Origin: DASUPK01 sp046732465
GTDB lineage: Bacteria; Actinomycetota; Thermoleophilia; Solirubrobacterales; 70-9
Direction: 5' to 3'
Length of the DNA stretch: 18,288 nucleotides
NCBI GenBank assembly: GCA_046732465.1
Contig: JBKPND010000058.1
Span: 1-18,288, forward strand
The notes under the pieces were generated by a model. It did no database searches. It had not been told where the DNA came from and saw only the letters and a program-made list of their open reading frames with translations. Positions 1-6,385 of this stretch are shown piece by piece (position 1 is the stretch's first letter; every line of letters begins with the position of its first letter). The position numbers and the translations under genes were made by a program.

Positions 1-557
1 GCGGTGAAGTTCGTCGTCCACGCGTAGGACCAATTGCTGTGGCAATTGGGGGATTTGAAGCACTGGAGCCTGACTTCGAAGACCGTTGCGCTGTTTGCCG
101 TCGCCGGCGTCCAGCAGCTGCTCGGTGTTTGGCAGGTTCCGAACACTGCGAACGGAGGCGCACCGTTGCTGAAGGAGGCAGCGGCGAAGCCGCCGTCGTT
201 CCCGTAGTGCACAGTGGCACTCGCGGTGGTGAAGATGGTGCCGCTCGGCGCCGTGAAGCGCCACGCCAGCCCTGCTCCGTTCGCCGTCCAGCCTGTATCC
301 GTGCCAGTGTCAAGCCGTAATCCGTAGAACGGCACACCGCCGCACTGGTTCCTGGCCCAGATGCTGTACGGCCCAAACGGGACTGCAGCGGCCTCTGTTG
401 AAGCAACACCTGGGGGCGAGCACTGAACCACGCCGTAATCCGCGTGCGCCCGGGCAGGTGAGCCCACGGCGATCGCCAGAGCGACGAACAGGATCAGCGC
501 GAAGATGCGCCACCTCGAGTTCCCCAAGACGCGACTGTCGCTCCCGACCTGACTCAT
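1..557 (-). CDS. Exported protein of unknown function, C-terminus cut by window edge
   Basis: An open frame runs on the minus strand from ATG at 557 to the window edge with no stop, giving 185 codons of a longer protein. A GA-rich ribosome-binding stretch (GGAGGAG) lies directly before the ATG. The N-terminus is a signal peptide: basic start (SRWRIFA), hydrophobic core LILFVALAIAV, then a SPARAHA-type cleavage region near residue 39. The mature part is rich in Gly, Thr, Ser, Asn and aromatics, with several Cys (for example QCS, NQCGG, GTCQTPSSCW, LQCFKSPNC), which suggests a disulfide-stabilised extracellular beta-sandwich. I recognise no named family. Similar Cys-bearing secreted proteins are common in Thermoleophilia, which is recollection rather than a search. 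It shares the minus strand with the sigma factor gene at 622-1914, 64 bp upstream, and could be co-transcribed with it. Confidence 0.75.
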   Translation of the reverse strand, partial: MSQVGSDSRVLGNSRWRIFALILFVALAIAVGSPARAHADYGVVQCSPPGVASTEAAAVPFGPYSIWARNQCGGVPFYGLRLDTGTDTGWTANGAGLAWRFTAPSGTIFTTASATVHYGNDGGFAAASFSNGAPPFAVFGTCQTPSSCWTPATANSATVFEVRLQCFKSPNCHSNWSYAWTTNFT

Positions 558-621
558 CTCTCCTCCTCACCCGAAGTCATCGCCTCCCTAAGGCCGCTCA
601 GCGCGAAAGTCATCCCCCGTC

Positions 622-1914
622 TCACCCCTCGATCCCGAACCCACCGCCGCCAGATCCACCGCCGCCGCCTGAACCGCCACCCCCGCCTCCGGAGGGACCA
701 CCGAACTCGTTCCCACTGCTGCTGCTCGATGACGAGGGGGCTGAGCTCGACTCGAAACTGAATTGCCGCGTCTTCTGCTCGACAGGGGTCGGCTCGTCGG
801 CGGGTGGCGAGCTCTCCTCCTTCGATGAAGTCACCGGCTGAACAGGCGCCTGCGCCGCGGGATGATCATGCACCGCTGGAGCCGGCACCGGGTTCGCGGG
901 TCGCTCGACAGCGGGCCGGTGATGATGCGCCCCACCACCGTCACTCACCGCACCCGGGTCCACCAATCCGGTGGCAACGCAAGTCGCCCCTCCGGCCGCC
1001 GTGGCGCCGCAGATCGCGAGCACCTTGGCCACCGCGGCGACACCCGCGCCACGAGTCCCGCCGGCCGTGGCGAGAGCTGTGGCCTCGCCGCCGCCGCCTC
1101 CGCCCCCGCGAGCCAGCAGCGAGTACCCCGTCTCGCGGATCTTGTCCACCGCGGCCACGGCCCGCTCGGCGATCCACTCGTGGGGTCGGCCGCCCATCGA
1201 CTGGTCGAGAAGCGGGCCGGCGGGCATCAGGTCGAACACCTTGCCCGGGACCGCGCGATAGGCCCGGAGCTTCGCGCGGCACGCGGCGCAGCTTCGGAGG
1301 TGGAACTCGACTGCGTCCGTGGAGCCGTTGGCTCCCTCACCATCGGCCAGCTCGGATAGGGCGGCAGCGAGCTCCTCGCAGCGACGGCCCTGCTCGATGT
1401 CGGCGAAGACTTGGAGGAACCGCTTGCGGCCCTCTGCCATACATCGGTTGATCTTCGTATAGGACCAGCCCGTCATCTCGCCGATCTCCGCATACGAGTA
1501 GCCCTGCGCCTTCAGGGTCAGGGCACGAACCTCCTGGGGCTTCAGAGCGCGAAGTGCCTCCCCGCTTCGAGCGACCCGCTCCCGTCGGGCCAGCTGGTCA
1601 TTCGGCCCAGGGCTATCCGAGGCGATCAATTCGAGCGGATCGCGCTCGTCCTCGGTCGGGGCTCGTGGCGAGCCGAGCAGGCGCTCGCGCTGGCGACGCA
1701 CAGCCAACGCCTCACGTTTGGTGACCGTCTGCATCCACCGGACCAGCGAGTCGCCCTCGATGGGCGGCGCCTTCGTCAGCAGGATCTCGAGGGCGCGCTG
1801 GTAGGCGTCCTCGGCGTCTTCCGCGCAGATCGAATAGCGGCGAGCAGTGCGCCTGAAGACGGCGTCGTGGCTCTCAATCAGCTGAGAGGCGGCGTGGCGA
1901 CGAACCTCCGCCAT
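622..1914 (-). CDS. ECF-like sigma factor fused to zinc-finger (anti-sigma-like) domain, transmembrane segment and Gly/Ser-rich tail
   Basis: From ATG 1914 the protein is 430 residues. Residues about 8-75 resemble sigma-70 region 2 (RRYSICAEDAEDAYQRALEI, then VRWMQTVTKREAL). Residues about 115-172 are a region 4 helix-turn-helix (LKPQEVRALTLKAQGYSYAE followed by IGEMTGWSYTKINR). A zinc-finger signature of anti-sigma type follows: C179, then H205-x3-C209-x2-C212. Residues about 289-317 are one hydrophobic segment (VAAVAKVLAICGATAAGG). The remainder is His/Pro-rich and ends in Ser and Gly runs. Together these predict a sigma factor tethered to the membrane by its own C-terminus, with about 110 residues outside. 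The start is uncertain: no strong SD precedes ATG 1914, and the frame stays open upstream to a TTG at 2070 with GTG options (one near 2010). I chose 1914 because sigma region 2 begins shortly after it. ECF groups with C-terminal zinc-finger and membrane extensions are known; no separate anti-sigma gene is adjacent. Confidence 0.85.
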   Translation of the reverse strand: MAEVRRHAASQLIESHDAVFRRTARRYSICAEDAEDAYQRALEILLTKAPPIEGDSLVRWMQTVTKREALAVRRQRERLLGSPRAPTEDERDPLELIASDSPGPNDQLARRERVARSGEALRALKPQEVRALTLKAQGYSYAEIGEMTGWSYTKINRCMAEGRKRFLQVFADIEQGRRCEELAAALSELADGEGANGSTDAVEFHLRSCAACRAKLRAYRAVPGKVFDLMPAGPLLDQSMGGRPHEWIAERAVAAVDKIRETGYSLLARGGGGGGGEATALATAGGTRGAGVAAVAKVLAICGATAAGGATCVATGLVDPGAVSDGGGAHHHRPAVERPANPVPAPAVHDHPAAQAPVQPVTSSKEESSPPADEPTPVEQKTRQFSFESSSAPSSSSSSSGNEFGGPSGGGGGGSGGGGGSGGGGFGIEG

Positions 1915-1996
1915 GTCCGTCGTGTCCCCGCGATCGTCCGCGGATCGCTCATCGACCCCAGGGTCAGCGGTTGTTCCTCCCCACACTCCCAGACGG

Positions 1997-2021
1997 CTCA
2001 CCTCCGACACATCCAGGTGAG
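1997..2021. promoter_or_regulatory. 7-bp inverted repeat upstream of the sigma factor gene
   Basis: CTCACCT (1997-2003) and AGGTGAG (2015-2021) are perfect inverted arms separated by 11 nt. It lies about 85 bp upstream of the chosen sigma start. It could be an operator or an mRNA hairpin; if translation begins further upstream it would lie inside the coding region. Evidence is the symmetry only. Confidence 0.3.
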
Positions 2022-2065
2022 ATGAAAACTGCCACGACTCGCCCCACGCCACCACGGGGCGTGTT

Positions 2066-2076
2066 CGCAATTTGCG
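2066..2076. promoter_or_regulatory. CGCAA-N-TTGCG dyad, copy 1 (putative operator)
   Basis: CGCAATTTGCG is a perfect 5-bp inverted repeat around one central base. It sits between the divergent sigma factor gene and the secreted-protein gene at 2179. The same 11-mer recurs at 2098-2108 (opposite orientation) and 17451-17461. I infer a binding site for a dimeric regulator; the regulator is unknown. Confidence 0.5.
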
Positions 2077-2097
2077 TACGTCAGCGGCGAAAAGCTC

Positions 2098-2108
2098 CGC
2101 AAATTGCG
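2098..2108. promoter_or_regulatory. CGCAA-N-TTGCG dyad, copy 2 (putative operator)
   Basis: CGCAAATTGCG is the reverse complement of copy 1, with 32 bp between equivalent positions, about three helical turns. It lies about 36 bp upstream of the -35 hexamer of the 2179 gene promoter, a typical distance for an upstream regulator site. Confidence 0.5.
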
Positions 2109-2143
2109 CCGTGGCCGTTACTCAGTATCGGACGGATCGCGCC

Positions 2144-2172
2144 TTGTGGGAGCAACGGGGTCCTGCGATAGT
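2144..2172 (+). promoter_or_regulatory. Promoter of the first secreted paralogue (leaderless type)
   Basis: TTGTGG (2144-2149), a 17-nt spacer and GATAGT (2167-2172) match a housekeeping sigma -35/-10 pair. The -10 hexamer ends 6 nt before GTG 2179, so transcription should start at or very near the start codon. There is no SD. Confidence 0.6.
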
Positions 2173-2178
2173 CAGCCC

Positions 2179-2694
2179 GTGTCCATCGGGAGGGCAAAGA
2201 TCGCGGCTGCCACATTGGTCTGCGCCGTCGGCTTCGCCGGCACCGCGACGGGTCCGGTGACGCAGGCGCTCGCGAAGAAGCGGACGAAGATCGTCTTCTT
2301 CAAGGCCCGGGTCGCCTCGGACGGCTTCCTCACCCCCGGCCAGCGCGAGACCGTCGGCGTCACCCACATGCCCCACAAGACCGACTTCGAGATGGGGATC
2401 GAGCCGCCGCCGACGACACTGCAGTGCGGCCAGCTCTACTTCTGCGACGTCGCGCCGGTCTTCCCCGCCCCCGAGACGCCGCCCTTCAGGACAAACAAGA
2501 GGGGGCAGGCGCTGGTCACCTTCGTCATGCCCACCACCTACAACATCGCCACCGACCCGTTCAACCCCGCCACCCGCCGGCCGGTCACCTGGGCAAACGG
2601 ACAGCGGGTCCACATCGACGTCCAGGGAGTGAAGCGGAAGCACCGGGTGAAGAAGATCGGCTTCGGCTTCGGGCGGGCAGCGGTGGAGCTCTAG
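2179..2694 (+). CDS. Secreted protein, paralogue A of a tandem pair
   Basis: The protein has 171 residues from GTG 2179. I chose this start because it opens a signal peptide (IGRAKIAAATLVCAVGFAG) and lies 6 nt after a good -10 hexamer; in-frame starts further upstream would put non-signal sequence before it. The mature part contains the landmarks DGFLTPGQRETV (48-59), a Pro run EPPP (75-78), Cys83 and Cys89, ALVTFVMP (111-118) and GQRVHIDV (141-148). All of these recur in the next gene. The two Cys could form a disulfide. The family is unknown to me; the pattern of short beta-strand-like stretches suggests an extracellular beta-sandwich. The basic end of the mature chain (VKRKHRVKK) is notable. 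Function is not assignable. Confidence 0.8.
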   Translation: MSIGRAKIAAATLVCAVGFAGTATGPVTQALAKKRTKIVFFKARVASDGFLTPGQRETVGVTHMPHKTDFEMGIEPPPTTLQCGQLYFCDVAPVFPAPETPPFRTNKRGQALVTFVMPTTYNIATDPFNPATRRPVTWANGQRVHIDVQGVKRKHRVKKIGFGFGRAAVEL

Positions 2695-2737
2695 TAGCGG
2701 TCGGGTGAGCCCGTCGCCCAGCCCCTCGTAGTGGGTA

Positions 2738-2766
2738 TTGCCCTCGGCCGGAGGTGATGCCATAGT
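2738..2766 (+). promoter_or_regulatory. Promoter of the second secreted paralogue (leaderless type)
   Basis: TTGCCC (2738-2743), a 17-nt spacer and CATAGT (2761-2766) are followed after 6 nt by GTG 2773. The geometry is identical to the promoter of the upstream paralogue, which suggests that promoter and gene were duplicated together. Confidence 0.6.
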
Positions 2767-2772
2767 CGCCCT

Positions 2773-3327
2773 GTGGGGTTGCCCGGGAGAGGGATCGGGG
2801 CGTTCACGACGATTTCGGCCGTCGTGATCGTCGTGCTCTGCACCGCCGCGCCGACACACGCGGGTGTCTTCTCTGACCTCGAGAAGGAGCTGCACAAAAT
2901 CCACGGCAAAGTACACACCGACGGGATGCTGACCGTCGGGCAGCAGGAGACGATCTCCATCACCAAGCTCCCCGGGAAGTACCGGCTCGCGGCCTACATC
3001 TCTCCGCCCCCCACCGCCACCACCTGCTTCGACTTTGACGTCGACGGATACTGCTTCCCGCAGCCGCTGTTCAGGGTCGCGGGGACGCCGCGGTTCAAGA
3101 GCTCGGGCAAGGGCCGCGCCAGGCTCACCTTCGTGATGCCGCCGGGATACGAGTTCGTCAACTTCGCCGATCCGCTCGGGAGCCATCCGATCTATCTCGT
3201 CAACAACCAGACCGTTCACGTAGACGTCGAAACGACCGTGAAGCGGCGGGTGCGCAACGGCGTCTACAGCGTCACCGGCACCATCGCGAGCGCGATCGCC
3301 GTCGTCGAGGTCCCGCCCGCGCCGTAG
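2773..3327 (+). CDS. Secreted protein, paralogue B of a tandem pair
   Basis: The protein has 184 residues from GTG 2773. It has a clear signal peptide, with hydrophobic TTISAVVIVVLCTAA and a probable cut after THA (about residue 30). It aligns along its length with the preceding gene: DGMLTVGQQETISI against DGFLTPGQRETVGV, a SPPPTATTC block with a second Cys at 94 against the PPPTTLQC/C89 block, RARLTFVMPPGYEF against QALVTFVMPTTYNI, and NQTVHVDV against GQRVHIDV. The shared Cys pair, TFVMP core and order of segments make common descent convincing, although many positions differ. Function is unknown. It has its own promoter, so the pair need not be an operon. Confidence 0.8.
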   Translation: MGLPGRGIGAFTTISAVVIVVLCTAAPTHAGVFSDLEKELHKIHGKVHTDGMLTVGQQETISITKLPGKYRLAAYISPPPTATTCFDFDVDGYCFPQPLFRVAGTPRFKSSGKGRARLTFVMPPGYEFVNFADPLGSHPIYLVNNQTVHVDVETTVKRRVRNGVYSVTGTIASAIAVVEVPPAP

Positions 3328-3365
3328 CTGCGAGCCAACTGGCGTCGCGCCGCGGAATCCACGGG

Positions 3366-3371
3366 TATCCT
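3366..3371 (+). promoter_or_regulatory. -10-like hexamer before the UDP-glucuronate decarboxylase gene
   Basis: TATCCT ends 9 nt before ATG 3381 and no SD is present, so the mRNA is probably leaderless or has a leader of only a few nucleotides. I see no clear -35 hexamer. Confidence 0.4.
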
Positions 3372-3380
3372 CGCGCGGCC

Positions 3381-4328
<948 letters not shown>

Positions 4329-4544
4329 ACGAATCACCGATTCGGATGCCGATGGCGACGGCTTCGGCGACGAGACTCAGGACGCCTGCCCCAGCAACGG
4401 CACTACCCACGGCGCCTGCCCGGTCACTCCCCCTCGACCCCTCCCACCCCCACTCCGCACAAGAAGAAGTGCAAGAAGAAGCACAAGAAACACTCGGCCT
4501 CGGCCGCCAAGAGGAAGAAGTGCAAGAAGAAGAAGCGGCGCTAG
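4329..4544 (+). pseudogene. Decayed 3' end of a secreted protein: calcium-type D-rich repeat plus Lys/Cys-rich tail
   Basis: In one frame, from about 4339, the DNA reads TDSDADGDGFGDETQDACPS and then NGTTHGACPVT, like a thrombospondin type 3 calcium-binding repeat. The frame then has to shift by one base within the C-rich stretch 4425-4460. In the new frame it reads STPPTPTPHKKKCKKKHKKH and continues to AAKRKKCKKKKRR and TAG at 4542-4544. Both halves belong together in exported proteins of this type of organism, where Asp-rich repeats are followed by a Pro/Thr linker and a KCKKKHKK-like tail. No start codon or signal peptide exists upstream, because the uxs gene ends at 4328. I read it as the remnant of a larger gene truncated on its 5' side and frameshifted. 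Confidence 0.6.
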
Positions 4545-4568
4545 CAACCGCTTCCTCTCGGAACCCAG

Positions 4569-4967
4569 CTACGACGTCGGCAGAGGCCTTCCCGGGTAGT
4601 CGACCTGCTGCACCGACCACTTGTTGCCGTCCGGGTCGCTGAAGAAGACGAAGCGTCCCCATGGCATGTCCTGGACGGCGCTCACCTCGACGCCGCGCTC
4701 GGCGAGCTCGTCGTGGACAGCATGGGCGTCTTCGACGACGAGCTGCAGGCCGTCCAGGCTGCCCGGCTCCATCTCGTGCGCTCCGGTGGTGAAGGAGATC
4801 GAGCAACCCGAGCCGGGCGGAGTGAGCTGCACGAATCGGATCTCCTCGCTGAACTGGTGGTCGTGATCGTCATTGAAGCCGACCTTGTCGACATAGAAGG
4901 ACTTGGCGCGGTCGATGTCCGAAACGGGGACCTGAATCAGTTCGAGCTTCATTTCCGTCTTTGCCAT
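4569..4967 (-). CDS. VOC-superfamily (glyoxalase/bleomycin-resistance fold) protein
   Basis: The protein has 132 residues with two beta-alpha-beta-beta-beta modules. The first starts at LELIQVPVSDIDRAKSFYVD with KVGF (8-31); the second closes with WGRFVFFSDPDGNKWSVQQ (about 103-121), the usual C-terminal signature of the family. The start at 4967 is supported by AAAGGAG placed 6 nt before the ATG. The residues at common metal-ligand positions are Gln rather than His or Glu, so activity as glyoxalase I or a dioxygenase should not be assumed. It is divergent from the MarR-family regulator at 5059 across 91 bp. A TTGACA/TAAGAT promoter for this gene overlaps a palindrome there, so it is probably controlled by that regulator. 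The substrate is unknown; detoxification or binding of a small organic compound is a reasonable guess. Confidence 0.88.
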   Translation of the reverse strand: MAKTEMKLELIQVPVSDIDRAKSFYVDKVGFNDDHDHQFSEEIRFVQLTPPGSGCSISFTTGAHEMEPGSLDGLQLVVEDAHAVHDELAERGVEVSAVQDMPWGRFVFFSDPDGNKWSVQQVDYPGRPLPTS

Positions 4968-5029
4968 CTCGATCTCCTTTCGGTCGGCGGAGGGCTCTAT
5001 GCTCCCTTTGCCAGTTAGTTACTTACTTG

Positions 5030-5042
5030 CTAAATATCTTAG
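5030..5042. promoter_or_regulatory. Putative MarR operator palindrome
   Basis: CTAAATATCTTAG is an AT-rich imperfect palindrome (CTAA/TTAG arms) in the only AT-rich patch of the area (about 5012-5050). It overlaps the predicted -10 of the VOC gene and lies next to the marR start, the usual place for MarR autoregulatory sites. Confidence 0.45.
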
Positions 5043-5065
5043 TATATAAGGGATCATCGTGTCAA
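5036..5065 (-). promoter_or_regulatory. Promoter of the VOC-family gene
   Basis: Read on the minus strand, TTGACA (5065-5060) is followed after 18 nt by TAAGAT (5041-5036). The -35 is a perfect consensus match and lies over the first codons of the divergent marR gene. Transcription would begin near 5029, giving a leader of about 60 nt with a good SD. Confidence 0.55.
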
Positions 5066-5535
5066 CCGCCAGACAGCAAAAGAAGGAACTCATCGCGGAG
5101 CTGATCAGCGAGTTCCGGATCGCCGGCAACCAGGACAGCGCCTTCGACAACCTGGCGGCCGAGCGGCTCGGACTGAACCGGACCGACCTCCACTGCATCA
5201 ACATCATCGAGAACAGCGGAGGGCTGACCGCGGGACAGCTGGCGGCGGAGGCGGGGCTGACCAGCGGAGCGGTCACCGGCGTCATCGACCGCCTCGAGCG
5301 GGCCGGCTACGCCCGCCGGGTCCCGGACCCGGCCGACCGCCGGCGCGTCAAGCTCGAGGTGACGCCGAAGTTCTACGCCCGCGCCGACAAGATCTGGGGG
5401 CCGGTGGCATCGGACTGGGCCTCGCGCCTCGGCGGCCGCTTCACCGCCGAGGAGCTCGAGCGGGTGATCGACTTCCTCCGTGCGACCAACGAGCTCTCCG
5501 GCGAACACCTGGAGCGTCTGCGCAAGATGAGGTGA
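5059..5535 (+). CDS. MarR-family transcriptional regulator
   Basis: The protein has 158 residues from GTG 5059, which is preceded by AAGGG 6 nt upstream. The winged helix-turn-helix is plain: LTAGQLAAEAGLTSGAVTGV (about 75-94) is the recognition helix region, IDRLERAGYARRVPDPADRR (95-114) is the end of the recognition helix and the beta-wing, with the family-typical D-x-R-D/A-R-R turn, and VKLEVTP follows. Helical dimerisation segments flank it on both sides. It is divergent from the VOC-fold gene, with an AT-rich palindrome between them, and is followed on the same strand after 25 bp by an isocitrate lyase/PEP mutase-family gene. The likely role is ligand-relieved repression of itself and the VOC gene; the ligand is not deducible. 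Confidence 0.9.
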   Translation: MSTARQQKKELIAELISEFRIAGNQDSAFDNLAAERLGLNRTDLHCINIIENSGGLTAGQLAAEAGLTSGAVTGVIDRLERAGYARRVPDPADRRRVKLEVTPKFYARADKIWGPVASDWASRLGGRFTAEELERVIDFLRATNELSGEHLERLRKMR

Positions 5536-5560
5536 ACGCCCGGCCTGCTATGAAGACCGG

Positions 5561-6370
5561 GTGACGGTAACTCAGCAGGAGAAGGGCGAGAACTTCCGGG
5601 CGCTCCACCAGGGCGACCCCTTCGTCATCCCCAACCCCTGGGACGCGGGCAGCGCCAAGGTGCTGGCGGGGCTCGGCTTCAAGGCTCTGACCACGACGAG
5701 TGGGGGCCTCGCCTTCACCCGCGGACACCCCGACGGCACCGTGACGCTCGACGAGGTTGCCCAGCACGTCGCCGAGGTGGTCCGGGCGACCGATCTGCCG
5801 GTCGCCGTCGACCTCGAGAACGGCTACGGGCCGGCGCCGGAGGACGCGGCGACGGCGATCACCAGGTCCGTGGAGGCCGGCGCCGTCGGAGGCTCGATCG
5901 AGGACTATGACCGAGACGAGAAGCGTCTCTACGAGATTGATGAAGCGGTCGAGCGGATCGCGGCCGCCGCCGAGGCCGCGCGAGCGCTCGATTTCCCGTT
6001 CATGCTGGTCGGCCGCGCCGAGAACCACCTTCGCGGCAACCCCGACCTGGACGACACAATCGCCCGGCTGAACGCCTACGGCGAGGCCGGCGCCGACGTG
6101 CTCTACGCCCCGGCGCTGCTCACCGCGGAGGACATCAAGGCGGTCTGCGATGCGGTCTCGAAGCCGGTCAACGTGCTCTCCTTCAAACAGCTGGGATTGA
6201 GCTTCACCGAGATCACCGAGGCCGGAGCCCAGCGGGTCAGCGTGGGCAGCGGGCTCACCTGGACCGCGACGAATGCGGTGATCGAGGCCGCCGAGAAGAT
6301 GCTCATTGACGGTGATCTCTCGGGGCTTGCAATCCCCGACAAGCGCATCAAGGACTGGCTCGCCTCCTAG
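5561..6370 (+). CDS. Isocitrate lyase/PEP mutase superfamily enzyme without the lyase cysteine loop
   Basis: The protein has 269 residues from GTG 5561. The (beta/alpha)8 superfamily signature includes PNPWDAGSAKVLAGLGFKAL (residues 24-43), TTTSGGLAF, VDLENGYG (83-90, acidic metal ligands near D84 and E86), SIEDY with Glu114, and GRAEN with Arg152. 2-Methylisocitrate and isocitrate lyases carry a K(K/R)CGH loop after the Glu114 position. Here that stretch is DYDRDEKRLYEIDEAVERI, with no Cys, so C-C lyase chemistry on isocitrate-type substrates is unlikely. The protein fits the broad, mostly uncharacterised PEP-mutase-like clade, some members of which hydrolyse oxaloacetate or act on phosphonates. 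It lies 25 bp downstream of marR and may be co-transcribed; a weak -10-like sequence (CTATGA) precedes the GTG by 7 nt. Confidence 0.82.
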   Translation: MTVTQQEKGENFRALHQGDPFVIPNPWDAGSAKVLAGLGFKALTTTSGGLAFTRGHPDGTVTLDEVAQHVAEVVRATDLPVAVDLENGYGPAPEDAATAITRSVEAGAVGGSIEDYDRDEKRLYEIDEAVERIAAAAEAARALDFPFMLVGRAENHLRGNPDLDDTIARLNAYGEAGADVLYAPALLTAEDIKAVCDAVSKPVNVLSFKQLGLSFTEITEAGAQRVSVGSGLTWTATNAVIEAAEKMLIDGDLSGLAIPDKRIKDWLAS

Positions 6371-6371
6371 G

Positions 6372-6385
6372 CCCTCAGCTGAGGG
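6372..6385. terminator. Palindrome between convergent genes, candidate bidirectional terminator
   Basis: CCCTCAGCTGAGGG is a perfect 14-bp palindrome able to fold as a 5-bp stem with an AGCT loop on either strand. It lies just after the stop of the PEP-mutase-family gene and contains the stop codon of the facing gene (6375-6377). It lacks a T-tract. Confidence 0.4.

Noticed and set aside
1915..2070. Upstream extension of the sigma factor to TTG 2070
   Set aside because: The extra 52 residues have no sigma homology and would run through the CTCACCT/AGGTGAG repeat and into the CGCAA dyad. Starts between 1914 and about 2010 remain possible.
2122..3219. Minus-strand 365-codon open frame over the secreted pair
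   Set aside because: The plus-strand frames have signal peptides, promoters and mutual paralogy; this frame has none of these and is low-complexity Arg/Gly/Asp sequence.
3364..3369. GGGTAT before uxs as a SigB-type -10
   Set aside because: No GTTT lies 12-17 nt upstream. The overlapping TATCCT as an ordinary -10 is the simpler reading.
4346..4642. 98-codon plus-strand frame rich in Glu and Gln after uxs
   Set aside because: The Glu/Gln-rich part is the out-of-frame reading of the Lys-rich tail, and the frame runs into the antisense of the VOC gene.
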